21,681 bases of DNA from an uncultured Clostridia bacterium (GCA_934122385.1 CAKOWP010000016.1:1-21681), one strand, 5' to 3'. Numbered from the stretch's first letter, positions 1 to 7,332 are shown. Made by a program: numbers and translations. Notes: a model not told the origin generated them from the sequence alone.

Positions 1-887
1 TGTGTTACACCATTCATTAAATGATTGTATATATTTCCTTTTGGCTTTTCCATTTCTATATTTTCTCTTTTATTTCCCTGATGATGATAAATTGGAATTT
101 CATTTTCTGAATTTAATGCTTTTTCTATCAATTCTTTTGGTTTGTGAATTCCCTCTGATACACCTGTTTTCAAAATTCTTTTGCCATCAAATCTTGATAA
201 ATCAACTTTTACATCTGCTGCTATGATTATTGCTTTTGCATTTTTGATTTCTTCATCTGTAAGTTTGTTTTTTGTTCCTGACTGTCCTTGTGTTTCTATT
301 TTTATTGGATGTCCTAATTCTTTTCCCATTTGTTCTAAGCTTTCTGCTGCCATATACGTATGGGCTATCCCTGTTGGACATGCTGTTATTCCTAGTAATT
401 CATAATTATTGTTAGATTTATTCATTGATTTGTTTTCATCTGCCTTATCTATTATTTCTAAAAATTCTTCTTTTGTTTTTGCATTTAACAAATCATTTTT
501 AAATTTTTCATTCATTAACAAAGCCGATAGACGACTTAAAACTTCAAGATGAAGATTATCTTTACTATTTGGCGCCGCTATTAAAAATAGTAATTTTACA
601 GGTTTGCCATCTAATGAATTAAAGTCAACTCCATTTGGTATTACCATTGCAGCAAGTCCTGGCTTTGAGATGACATCACCTTTTCCATGTGGTATTGCAA
701 TACCTTCTCCTACACCTGTTGAGCCTTCTTCTTCTCTTTTAATTACTAATTCTAAATATTTTTGCTTGTCTTTAATATTTTCATTGTGTTCCATCAATTT
801 AACTGCTTTTTCTATCACTTCTTTTTTACTTGATGCTTTTACATTTAAGTCGATTGATTCTTTTTTGAGTAAGTCAGTAATTTTCAT
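1..887 (-). CDS. fruA: PTS fructose transporter subunit IIABC (3' part cut by window edge)
   Basis: Membrane permease of the phosphotransferase system that imports fructose and phosphorylates it to fructose-1-phosphate. I translated the minus strand directly: about 295 residues are present. Residues 1-150 form the IIA domain, with the phospho-accepting histidine in IAIPHGKGD (His67). After an Asn/Ser-rich linker, the IIB domain begins at LLGITACPTGIAHTYMAAE, with the active cysteine at about 170. The IIC membrane domain lies beyond position 1, so the gene continues out of the window. The ATG at 887 follows AAGAAAGGA at about 12 nt; an in-frame ATG at 899 is possible but directly abuts that ribosome site. 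It starts 29 bp after fruK and is probably co-transcribed. Family identity is very sure; fructose as substrate is supported by the fruK neighbour. Confidence 0.95.
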   Translation of the reverse strand, partial: MKITDLLKKESIDLNVKASSKKEVIEKAVKLMEHNENIKDKQKYLELVIKREEEGSTGVGEGIAIPHGKGDVISKPGLAAMVIPNGVDFNSLDGKPVKLLFLIAAPNSKDNLHLEVLSRLSALLMNEKFKNDLLNAKTKEEFLEIIDKADENKSMNKSNNNYELLGITACPTGIAHTYMAAESLEQMGKELGHPIKIETQGQSGTKNKLTDEEIKNAKAIIIAADVKVDLSRFDGKRILKTGVSEGIHKPKELIEKALNSENEIPIYHHQGNKRENIEMEKPKGNIYNHLMNGVT

Positions 888-916
888 TTTTAATACCATT
901 CCTTTCTTAATAAAAA

Positions 917-1828
917 TTATCTAAATTTATTTAAAATATTTTCAATTTTATCTTTGGTCGCCAAGAACAAAGTGTTTGTCGTTGCAGTTGCTGCTGCAAC
1001 CCCCATTTGAAGTGCCTTTTCATAATTATTAAATTGTTCATGCCCTGCTAAAAATCCTGCAACCATTGAATCTCCTGCACCAACTGTGTTTATTGCATCT
1101 TCTGTATTTAATGCGTTGATTTTATATGAATATCCATTTTCGTCTAAAAGTATGGCTCCATCACTTCCCATTGAAACAATAACATTTTGAGCACCTTTTA
1201 ACTGTAGCTGTTCGGCATACTCTAGTGCCTCATCTTGGTTTGATATTTTGACGCCGAAAATTTCTTCTAATTCTTCTTGATTTGGTTTTATTAAATACGG
1301 CTTGTATTTCAATGTTTTAAGTAGCAAATCACCTGTTGAATCAACTACTATTTTTATGTTTTTATGTTCTAGTTTTTTACAAATTTCTTCATAAATACTG
1401 TTTGTTACGCCATTTGGCACACTTCCTGATAACACTAAAATATCTTCATCTTCTATTATTTCCAATTTTTTGTATAATAATTCAAGATATTTTGAATCAA
1501 TGTATGGACCTTTTGCATTTATTGCAGTCTCTCGATTTTCTTCTAATATTTTTACATTAATTCTGGAATTATTATTTTCGATTTCTATGAAATCAGTCTT
1601 AACTCCATATTTTTGTACTTGTTTTTCTATTTCATTTCCTACAAATCCTGCTATAAATCCCATTGCCGTTGTTTCTTGCCCTAATGTTTTTAGTACTATT
1701 GATACATTTATTCCTTTTCCTCCTGGAAATATATATTCTTCTTGGCTTTTATTTATCTTTCCTGTTTTAAATTCTTTTGATTTTATTACATAGTCTAATG
1801 CTGGATTGAATGTTATTGTGTATATCAT
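917..1828 (-). CDS. fruK: 1-phosphofructokinase
   Basis: PfkB/ribokinase-family cytosolic kinase that converts fructose-1-phosphate made by FruA to fructose-1,6-bisphosphate for glycolysis. The 303 residues are full length for the family. The N-terminal substrate region TFNPALDYV is followed by the PfkB signature FPGGKGINVS (about 34-43). The C-terminal signature NTVGAGDSMVAGF (about 247-259) contains the anion hole and the catalytic aspartate D253. The ATG at 1828 has a good AGGAGG-type site (tcctcc on the plus strand at 1832-1837). The family also contains tagatose-6-phosphate kinases, but adjacency to fruA makes FruK by far the best call. The usual DeoR-type regulator gene fruR is not next to it here. 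Confidence 0.95.
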   Translation of the reverse strand: MIYTITFNPALDYVIKSKEFKTGKINKSQEEYIFPGGKGINVSIVLKTLGQETTAMGFIAGFVGNEIEKQVQKYGVKTDFIEIENNNSRINVKILEENRETAINAKGPYIDSKYLELLYKKLEIIEDEDILVLSGSVPNGVTNSIYEEICKKLEHKNIKIVVDSTGDLLLKTLKYKPYLIKPNQEELEEIFGVKISNQDEALEYAEQLQLKGAQNVIVSMGSDGAILLDENGYSYKINALNTEDAINTVGAGDSMVAGFLAGHEQFNNYEKALQMGVAAATATTNTLFLATKDKIENILNKFR

Positions 1829-1840
1829 TTTTCCTCCTTT

Positions 1841-1872
1841 TGAGACACATGGGACAGTTCAATTTTGTCTCA
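1841..1872. repeat. REP-like inverted repeat or fru operator in the fruK leader
   Basis: TGAGACA (1841-1847) is inverted at TGTCTCA (1866-1872) around a spacer containing GGGACAGTTC. It lies immediately upstream of the fruK ribosome site. The GACA/GGGACAGTTC/TGTCTCA vocabulary resembles REP-type palindromes scattered by RAYT (Y1 transposase) proteins. The word TTGTC also recurs at 1866, 1879 and 1889, which could instead mark direct-repeat sites for a DeoR-family regulator. I cannot separate these from one copy. Confidence 0.4.
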
Positions 1873-1944
1873 TTCTTTTGTCGAATCTTGTCATTTTGTT
1901 ATTTTCTTTATTTTTCTTTTGTTTTAAATATTTCCCAAAAGCAA

Positions 1945-1972
1945 AAAGAATATTCATTTCTGAATATTCTTT
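1945..1972 (-). terminator. Hairpin with minus-strand T tail upstream of fruK
   Basis: A perfect 12-bp inverted repeat (1945-1956 with 1961-1972, loop of 4) reads on the minus strand as a stem followed by TTTTTGC. It has the form of an intrinsic terminator, yet no minus-strand gene lies just upstream. It could be an attenuator in the fru leader, or the leftover end of a gene displaced by the insertion to its right. Confidence 0.5.
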
Positions 1973-2039
1973 ACAAATTTTTATAGACTTTTAAATATAT
2001 TCGTGATATGTTTTTTATGTTAACAGTTATGTTCTGCAA

Positions 2040-2348
2040 ATGATTGTAGATAAAAAGACAAAAACTTTTACTGCTGTTTTATATGATGATACATATCAAA
2101 AAGATTATGGTCGTTTGATTTTTGATACAGCGGAAGATGCTATAAACGCTGCAAACAAACTTCCTAAGCCCAATACTATTATATATCAAAAAATTGGAAA
2201 AAAAATTTACAAAAAGACTGTTCTTGGCATTGATGGTAAGTATGTTGGCGGAGTCTATGATTTAAGGATTTGTTTAAATAGCGGAGAAGATATCTCTACA
2301 AAAGAGCTTAGATCTTCTATATTTTTTAATGAATCCGATGCAAAATAA
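2040..2348 (+). CDS. Hypothetical protein, 102 aa
   Basis: I do not recognise this protein. The 102 residues are soluble-looking and rich in Lys, Asp and Tyr, with no signal peptide, transmembrane segment or known motif. The ATG at 2040 has no clear ribosome site before it. The frame stays open back to a stop at 2004 without another ATG, so the 5' end may be damaged or cut from a longer gene. Its 3' end overlaps a 41-aa frame by 11 bp. The ORF stands at the left edge of the accessory block, right after the fru operon leader. Coding status is likely from the balanced amino-acid composition but not certain. Confidence 0.55.
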   Translation: MIVDKKTKTFTAVLYDDTYQKDYGRLIFDTAEDAINAANKLPKPNTIIYQKIGKKIYKKTVLGIDGKYVGGVYDLRICLNSGEDISTKELRSSIFFNESDAK

Positions 2349-2463
2349 TAAGAACCAAATCAAAAGTATTCTTCATATAGAAAATGATATTTATCTTGAT
2401 CCAGAAAAACAGATTGAATATGAGGAAGAACAAGAACTAGATTTAAACTTATATGATTTTTGA
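2338..2463 (+). CDS. Possible 41-aa acidic small protein overlapping the preceding gene
   Basis: The ATG at 2338 lies inside the last codons of the 102-aa ORF, in the +1 frame, and the frame runs to TGA at 2461-2463. The product is acidic, with the stretch EYEEEQELDLNLYDF at the C-terminus. The 11-bp overlap is the usual geometry for translational coupling. No independent ribosome site is obvious. Its stop overlaps the -35 element of the next gene. Function unknown; a small partner of the upstream protein is possible. Confidence 0.4.
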   Translation: MQNNKNQIKSILHIENDIYLDPEKQIEYEEEQELDLNLYDF

Positions 2464-2488
2464 TTTTTCTATAAAAATATAGTATAAT
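2460..2488 (+). promoter_or_regulatory. Sigma-A promoter for the HEXXH gene
   Basis: TTGATT at 2460-2465, a 17-nt spacer and a perfect TATAAT at 2483-2488. The predicted start of transcription is near 2495. An ATG at 2495 would therefore sit at the very end of the mRNA, which favours the ATG at 2525 as the true start of the following gene. Confidence 0.75.
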
Positions 2489-2524
2489 ATAAGTATGAGT
2501 ACAAAAGTTAAGAAGGTGAAATTA

Positions 2525-3622
2525 ATGAATGATTTACAAGTAAGATTAGCACACATATTTAATTTAATAGATTCTCAAAATAATATCTCTGATACACATA
2601 AACAAGGATTAAAACAGATTGTAGAGAAATGCATTACAAACATTCCTAATTTTAATGAAAAAAATTTATTAAATGTATTAAATAGAGGCGATTTTTCTGT
2701 GTCTATTAATCCTAATCTTCGAGCAAGAGGACATTATTCTGTTGCAAATAATACATTTGCATTAAGAGAAGATTTTGATAATAATTTACCAACAGCTTTA
2801 CATGAATTTTTACATTTAGCAAGTACTCCACAGAAAATAAATTTTACAGATAGTAACAATTATGAGCATGAAACTGGTATTTGTGAATATGGAAAAGAAA
2901 ATGGCGAATCTTACCAGTATGCTACACAATTAAATGAAGGTATAACGGAATGGCTTACTCAAAAATGCTTTGGTGGAGCTTATCGTGGTTCGTATTTCTT
3001 TGAATCAAAAATTGCGAGTATTTTAGATAAAACAGTTTTTGAAGGAAAACTTACAGAAGCTTATTTTGAAGGAAATACTGATAAAATATTTGAAACTTTA
3101 GAACAAAATGGAATCGATACAAATATGTTTATGGAAATGACTGATTTATTAGATAGAAACCATAAAAATAATGAGCATGTTGTGGAAATTGAAAGTATGT
3201 GTATAGATATAATTAAACAAAAATCACTAAATATGCTTGAAATATCAACAAATCTTCCTGATATTCAATCCAAAATAAAACAAATGCTTTCTATTGTACA
3301 ATCAAATATGGTAATGCAGAATAATTCTCAAACAACTCTAAATCCAAGTACTATTGGACAATTTCCAGAATCAACATTATCTAAATTAAGTTTAGTAGAT
3401 AGTAGCTTTAATAAATGTTTAGTTAGTATAAAACAAAAAAATATAGAATTGAAAAAAGAGCAAGAAAAACCATTATCAACAGAGCTTAAATCGTTCCGTG
3501 AACAATATTCATTACCAGAAGAAGAAAAGCGAAGATTAGCAATATATTCAAAAGAAACTGCTGAAAGAATTGCAACTGAAACTCCACAGCCCGATTTATC
3601 ACAAGAAGAATATACATATTAA
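2525..3622 (+). CDS. Predicted zinc metallopeptidase-like protein (HEXXH, gluzincin type), 365 aa
   Basis: Predicted metal-dependent hydrolase. ALHEFLHLAS (about 91-100) has the HEXXH zinc site. About 40 residues later LNEGITEWLT (137-145) offers a glutamate as third ligand, the arrangement of gluzincin peptidases. The N-terminal helical part and the C-terminal half (after about 230) match nothing I know; the C-terminus is charged and probably helical. There is no signal peptide or membrane segment, so a cytoplasmic protein is likely. I chose the ATG at 2525 because AGAAGG lies 8 nt before it and because the promoter predicts transcription from about 2495. An upstream ATG at 2495 would add ten residues but leaves no room for a ribosome site. 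A hairpin terminator follows directly. Substrate unknown; protease activity is inferred from the motif only. Confidence 0.75.
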   Translation: MNDLQVRLAHIFNLIDSQNNISDTHKQGLKQIVEKCITNIPNFNEKNLLNVLNRGDFSVSINPNLRARGHYSVANNTFALREDFDNNLPTALHEFLHLASTPQKINFTDSNNYEHETGICEYGKENGESYQYATQLNEGITEWLTQKCFGGAYRGSYFFESKIASILDKTVFEGKLTEAYFEGNTDKIFETLEQNGIDTNMFMEMTDLLDRNHKNNEHVVEIESMCIDIIKQKSLNMLEISTNLPDIQSKIKQMLSIVQSNMVMQNNSQTTLNPSTIGQFPESTLSKLSLVDSSFNKCLVSIKQKNIELKKEQEKPLSTELKSFREQYSLPEEEKRRLAIYSKETAERIATETPQPDLSQEEYTY

Positions 3623-3650
3623 AGCATCCAATCACGGATGCTTTTGTTTT
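3622..3650. terminator. Terminator between convergent genes
   Basis: An 8-bp GC-containing stem (AAGCATCC at 3622-3629, GGATGCTT at 3636-3643) followed by TTTGTTTT. It starts in the stop codon of the metallopeptidase-like gene. The opposite gene ends at 3649, so it probably serves both directions. Confidence 0.85.
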
Positions 3651-4575
3651 ATTTTAATATAAAGAATAATAATAAACTTATTACTAGTTGAACTAATACT
3701 ATTTTCTTTGTTATCTTATATACTTTTTCTATTTTTTCTCTAGAATTTCCATTATTAGCGAATTGTCCTATTTGTACTTCATTGTGTCCTATAAATTCAT
3801 CTACATTATCTATATATGTTGCTCTATGTTTATTTTTATTCCATCCAGCATATTTAGTTTTTGGTATTAAATATTTATACCAATTAGCAATTATGTTGTA
3901 ACCAATTACATTACCAATAATTGCAGCTATAAACCATTGACCTATAATAATTACAAATTTATTTGCTAATAATGTTTCTAGTACTTCTGGTAAACTAATC
4001 ATTTTTAGAACAAAATATAAAATATAAGATAATACAAATCCAATACTTAGGCAAAAGCTTTGTATTCTAAAATTCCTATTCTTAATAGTTCTATTATATC
4101 TTTCTTCTGTTCGATTAAGTATATCTATAATGTCATTATAGATTGTATAAGATTCATTTTCTAATTGTTCGCTATTTACCATAATTCTAGTTGAATCTTC
4201 TGAAAAACTTATAGATATATTCATATGTTTATAATTGTATCTTTCAGGATTTGTATAATTTTCTGAATATCTTATTTTTAATTCTATTCTAATTCTCACT
4301 ATATTTTGTGGATTCGCTAAACTTCCTATAAACCAATTATATTCTTGTTGTGTAATTGTTTTGTTATCTCTATATGTAATCATATAATCAATACTTGGAG
4401 GTGTAGTTGCTTTATATTCGTATTTTTGTTCTGTAAATTTTAAACCTCTATTTTTATTTTCATCAATATTTATTAATCTTTCATAATCATCTTTTTTATT
4501 TTCTAAGTAGTTTGCTATTTGTTCTATTTCATTTATGGTTATGATCCTATTAACAATTGTTTCTTCATTTGCCAT
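3649..4575 (-). CDS. Predicted membrane protein with large cytoplasmic N-terminus, 308 aa
   Basis: I do not recognise the family. Residues 1-165 are hydrophilic and look like a folded domain with beta strands. Three hydrophobic segments follow at about 172-192, 206-229 and 291-308, the last one at the extreme C-terminus after a basic stretch. There is no signal peptide. The ATG at 4575 has GGAG about 9 nt upstream. The gene has its own near-perfect promoter (4608-4636) directly after the terminator of the AlbA_2 gene, so it is expressed as a single gene, probably well. Its place among mobile and accessory genes allows an effector or surface role, but nothing in the sequence shows which. Confidence 0.7.
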   Translation of the reverse strand: MANEETIVNRIITINEIEQIANYLENKKDDYERLINIDENKNRGLKFTEQKYEYKATTPPSIDYMITYRDNKTITQQEYNWFIGSLANPQNIVRIRIELKIRYSENYTNPERYNYKHMNISISFSEDSTRIMVNSEQLENESYTIYNDIIDILNRTEERYNRTIKNRNFRIQSFCLSIGFVLSYILYFVLKMISLPEVLETLLANKFVIIIGQWFIAAIIGNVIGYNIIANWYKYLIPKTKYAGWNKNKHRATYIDNVDEFIGHNEVQIGQFANNGNSREKIEKVYKITKKIVLVQLVISLLLFFILK

Positions 4576-4607
4576 TTTTAAATTCTCCTTTTTTAATTAT
4601 TAAAATC

Positions 4608-4636
4608 ATTATAGTATATTTGATTTTTTCTGTCAA
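4608..4636 (-). promoter_or_regulatory. Consensus sigma-A promoter for the 308-aa membrane protein
   Basis: Minus strand TTGACA (4631-4636), 17-nt spacer, TATAAT (4608-4613): a full match to consensus at both boxes with ideal spacing. Confidence 0.9.
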
Positions 4637-4669
4637 AAATTTATTGGTCAATTTTTAACCAATAAATTT
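4637..4669 (-). terminator. Terminator of the AlbA_2 regulator gene
   Basis: A 12-bp perfect stem (4637-4648 with 4658-4669) overlaps the stop codon of the gene at 4668 and on the minus strand runs into TTTTTGAC. The same T-run forms part of the -35 box of the next gene. Confidence 0.75.
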
Positions 4670-5999
4670 ATTCTAAAATTTTCCAATATCCAGTTTTCTT
4701 TGAACCTTCTCTTGAAATAATTTTTTCATCTTGTAAATGTTTAATTGCTCTTGATATAGTTCTATCTGAAAGCTTAGTTTCATTTACAATTTCATCTCTT
4801 GTTATTTGATTATTGTTAATTATTAAGTTTAAAATTTGTTGTTCATTTTTAGTTAATTTTATTGTGTCATTTATTGTGTCATTTACTGACACTTTATTTT
4901 TTGTGTCATATTCAAATGGATTTTCTTTGTATTTAAAAGAAACTCTTAAAAAATGATCCATAAATTTAAAACAACTTTTATCATAAGCATCTAAAATTCT
5001 TAAAACTCCAGAACCTATATTTTCAATTAAATCTACATCTTTAAAAACTCTAATAAGTTCTTTATTTCTTGGAGCAGTAACACCTTCTAAAAATTCTTCT
5101 TGTGATAATCCTTGTGGTAGTCCTCCTCCTGATGTGATTTCAATTCTATCAGAATAAAGTTCAATTATTGGTGTTGTACTTAAAGTATAATCGCTATGTA
5201 CCATTGCATTTATAACAGCTTCTTTTAATGCTTTACTATCTATCATTTCTACTTCTTTTCTACCATTGTATTCAATTTTTGCATAAACAGTATTTTCCGC
5301 CGTAAGCCTATCCAAAATTCTTTGGGTAGCAGTTATTAAACAACAATACCCATATTCTTGATTTTCTATTAATTCCATTTTACTTGTTCCTAAATACTTA
5401 ACAAGTTTTATTGATATATCATTTTCGTCAGCAAGTAAATAAGCATTATAGTTATATTTTCCATCATCAGTTAATAAATTTAGATTTCTAGCAAAATTAT
5501 CATTAAGAATCATTCCATTCCCTTCATAATGAATTTTCAACTGTCTAAATGTTAAATCTTGTCTAGGCGACTCTATTTCTTTTAAAGAATTTTTTATTCG
5601 TCTAGCAAACATTTCTTCAATCATTCTCTCTGTCATTCTTTCTTTACTACTACCAATTCTAATATAACATCCTTCTGGAGTTCTTCCTTTTTTCCTTAAA
5701 TAATAAGGCTTTTCAGTTCCACTTGATATTATAACTTTGATTACTTCTTTATTATCTATTGTTTCCACAGTTACATCAAATAATCCTAAAGTAGAAGGTT
5801 GTATATTATTTTTTATTCTGTCTTTAATTTGAAGTTGTGTTAAGTCAGTATTTTCAACTCCAACAACTTGTCCATTTTTATTTATTCCAACATAAATTAT
5901 TCCACCTTCTTTATAATTAAGAAAGGCAATAACTTCTTGCTCAAAATCTTCATTTAGTTGTTCTTTGTTTTCAAATCTGTTTGTTTCAGTATTTGCCAT
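4668..5999 (-). CDS. AlbA_2 (Schlafen-type) ATP-binding transcriptional regulator with C-terminal winged helix
   Basis: A COG2865-type protein, 443 aa. Residues 1-125 form the AlbA_2 domain: FENKEQLNEDFEQEVIAF and then YKEGGIIYVGINKNG are its two conserved strands. Residues about 250-345 match the ATPase-like C-terminal region of these proteins, with ALKEAVINAMVHSDYT and SDRIEITSGGGLPQGLS. Residues 382-443 form a helix-turn-helix (TRDEIVNETKLSDRTISRAI) for DNA binding. A short linker at about 370-380 is built from repeated Asn-Asp-Thr-Ile codons. The ATG at 5999 has GGAGG 8 nt upstream. A perfect palindrome at 6025-6051 stands where an autoregulatory operator would be. Such proteins are common in mobile and accessory DNA; the molecular target is unknown. 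Confidence 0.88.
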   Translation of the reverse strand: MANTETNRFENKEQLNEDFEQEVIAFLNYKEGGIIYVGINKNGQVVGVENTDLTQLQIKDRIKNNIQPSTLGLFDVTVETIDNKEVIKVIISSGTEKPYYLRKKGRTPEGCYIRIGSSKERMTERMIEEMFARRIKNSLKEIESPRQDLTFRQLKIHYEGNGMILNDNFARNLNLLTDDGKYNYNAYLLADENDISIKLVKYLGTSKMELIENQEYGYCCLITATQRILDRLTAENTVYAKIEYNGRKEVEMIDSKALKEAVINAMVHSDYTLSTTPIIELYSDRIEITSGGGLPQGLSQEEFLEGVTAPRNKELIRVFKDVDLIENIGSGVLRILDAYDKSCFKFMDHFLRVSFKYKENPFEYDTKNKVSVNDTINDTIKLTKNEQQILNLIINNNQITRDEIVNETKLSDRTISRAIKHLQDEKIISREGSKKTGYWKILE

Positions 6000-6024
6000 A
6001 AACTAATCCTCCAACCTGTTTTTA

Positions 6025-6051
6025 AATTTTGCCACCAGCAGTGGCAAAATT
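6025..6051. promoter_or_regulatory. Perfect 11-bp palindrome upstream of the AlbA_2 gene
   Basis: AATTTTGCCAC (6025-6035) and GTGGCAAAATT (6041-6051) flank a 5-nt centre. Neither strand continues into a clean T-run, so an operator fits better than a terminator. It lies just before the ribosome site of the regulator gene and just after the repaired stop of the DUF6076 gene. Confidence 0.55.
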
Positions 6052-6055
6052 GATA

Positions 6056-6767
6056 TTATTTATTATTTAATAACCACTCATAAACTTCATCTTCTGTTAA
6101 TAATCCATGTTTCAATTTATTAACTCTATCTTTAGCATCTTTTTTTCCATTTATCAAAATCTTTTTTCATTTGTTTATTATCTTTATTTCTACCAACAGC
6201 CATAGACTTTAATTGGTATAATCTTCTATATTCTGCAAATGCTTTATTTTGTTTTAGTCTTTCGTTATAAGCTTGTACTGCACCTTGTTCTCTACAAGTT
6301 TTACCGTTTGCTTTTGGATAATCACAGTATATTTCATCTAGTCTTGAACTTGGTATAAAATACATACCACAATTTTGACATAATTTTTCTTTTTCTTCAA
6401 TATTATATATGTAATTTACTGAAAAAGTTAATTCTTGTTGTATTTCTTGAATTTGATATTGTAAATCGCTGTAAATTTTTGTAACTTTACTTATATATTC
6501 GACATTGTCTTTATATTTTCCTTTTAATTCAAAAGTATATTCTTCATCTAATTCTTTTAATAATTCAAAACCATAAGCAAAAAAGAAGGTTTCATAGGCA
6601 GTTTCAAATGTTTCTAAATTTGCATTTAAAAATCTTAACAAAAACATACCAAATTTCTCAATGTAAGGAAAATAAGTATTGCCTGGAAATTTAAGTCCTT
6701 CTTCTGACTTTTCTAATTTTGCTTTTTTATTATAAAATATTTCTACTATTCTTTTATCATTATTCAT
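6056..6767 (-). CDS. DUF6076 family protein, C-terminus frameshifted at an A7 tract
   Basis: Function unknown; the DUF6076 family is found in Clostridia, often in mobile or accessory DNA. The recognisable part is a zinc-ribbon-like region: LCQNCGMYFIPSSRL (Cys130, Cys133) and then IYCDYPKANGKTCRE (Cys148, Cys158). The N-terminal 120 residues are helical. I start at the ATG at 6767; an in-frame TTG at 6794 would add nine residues that overlap a recombinase remnant. As written, the frame stops at 6132, right after seven A residues (6140-6146). Skipping one A gives WKKDAKDRVNKLKHGLLTED and onward to ...EWLLNNK with a stop at 6056, which is what I expect of the family C-terminus. Sequencing error, mutation, or slippage on the A-run are all possible. 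Confidence 0.75.
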
Positions 6768-6782
6768 CTTAATACCATTTTG

Positions 6783-6950
6783 ATAAAAATACAAGATTGG
6801 TTAGAACATTCTAGTTCTAAAACAACAGAAAGATATGCACATTTAGATTCGAGTACAAAGATAAAATCTGCTACAGCTATTGAAAATGCATTAAGTTTTA
6901 ATGGCGATAAAAAAGATATATTAGATCTGGACTCTAATACATATAATTAG
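6783..6950 (+). pseudogene. C-terminal remnant of a tyrosine recombinase (integrase)
   Basis: The plus strand reads KIQDWLEHSSSKTTERYAHL and continues for about 30 more residues to a stop at 6948-6950. This is the end of a phage/ICE-type integrase: the WLEHS histidine box and, 9 residues on, the nucleophile tyrosine in ERYAHLD. No start or upstream catalytic part is present; the left side runs straight into the 5' end of the oppositely oriented DUF6076 gene, so the gene was cut there. The remnant points at the 3' end of tRNA-Leu about 100 bp away, the classical position of an integrase beside its attachment site. I take it as the scar of a former integrated element. Confidence 0.8.
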
Positions 6951-7009
6951 ATAAATATTTCAAATTATCAGGAAAAATGTTAGGAAAATCTGCTTTTTTT
7001 ATAAATTAA

Positions 7010-7043
7010 AACCTCAAGCATATCTTACGAAACACTTGAGGTT
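7010..7043 (-). terminator. Terminator after tRNA-Leu
   Basis: A 9-bp stem (AACCTCAAG 7010-7018 with CTTGAGGTT 7035-7043) lies 5 nt beyond the tRNA 3' end; on the minus strand it continues as TTAATTTATAAAAAAA. Weak tail but correctly placed. Confidence 0.7.
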
Positions 7044-7047
7044 CTAA

Positions 7048-7135
7048 TGGTGCAGATGGCCGGAATCGAACCGGCACGGTTTATTCAACCGCAGGATTTT
7101 AAGTCCTGTGCGTCTACCAGTTCCGCCACATCTGC
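7048..7135 (-). tRNA. tRNA-Leu (anticodon UAA)
   Basis: 88 nt with encoded CCA (7048-7050). Acceptor arms GCAGATG and CATCTGC pair perfectly. The anticodon stem CAGGA/TCCTG encloses CTTAAAA, giving anticodon TAA. A long variable arm (class II tRNA) follows, and the T arm GCCGG-TTCGATT-CCGGC is perfect. D-loop GGTAGACG is normal for leucine tRNAs. It has its own consensus promoter and terminator. Its 3' end faces the recombinase remnant, so it is a likely attachment site. Confidence 0.97.
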
Positions 7136-7173
7136 ATTTAATATTTGAACTGGTTGTCCTAACGACAATTGAT

Positions 7174-7202
7174 ATTATAATATTATATAAAAAAATTGTC
7201 AA
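7174..7202 (-). promoter_or_regulatory. Consensus promoter of tRNA-Leu
   Basis: Minus strand TTGACA (7197-7202), 17-nt spacer, TATAAT (7174-7179). Transcription would begin near 7167, leaving a leader of about 30 nt before the mature tRNA. Confidence 0.92.
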
Positions 7203-7295
7203 TACTTTTTTCAAAAAAACTTCAGAAATCTTTAAAAAATTTTTCAACCAGTAAAAAAAATTATTTTAACTCATACTAAGTAGAAAAATCTTCAC

Positions 7296-7322
7296 AGATT
7301 ATTTTGCATAACAAAATAATCT
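7296..7322 (-). terminator. Hairpin after the DUF5662 gene
   Basis: An 11-bp perfect but AT-rich stem (7296-7306 with 7312-7322, 5-nt loop) just past the stop of the DUF5662 gene. On the minus strand a T-run (GATTTTTC) comes only about 5 nt after the stem, so terminator function is likely but not strong. Confidence 0.6.
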
Positions 7323-7332
7323 ATGAGAATTA

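Noticed and set aside
1..924. Plus-strand frames at 2-226, 181-405 and 604-924
   Set aside because: They are antisense to fruA, whose IIA and IIB motifs read cleanly on the minus strand.
2495..2524. Upstream ATG for the HEXXH gene
   Set aside because: It falls at the predicted transcription start, and a good ribosome site serves the ATG at 2525.
7044..7247. 67-aa minus-strand frame over the tRNA
   Set aside because: It is the tRNA-Leu gene and its promoter read as protein; the tRNA fold is unambiguous.
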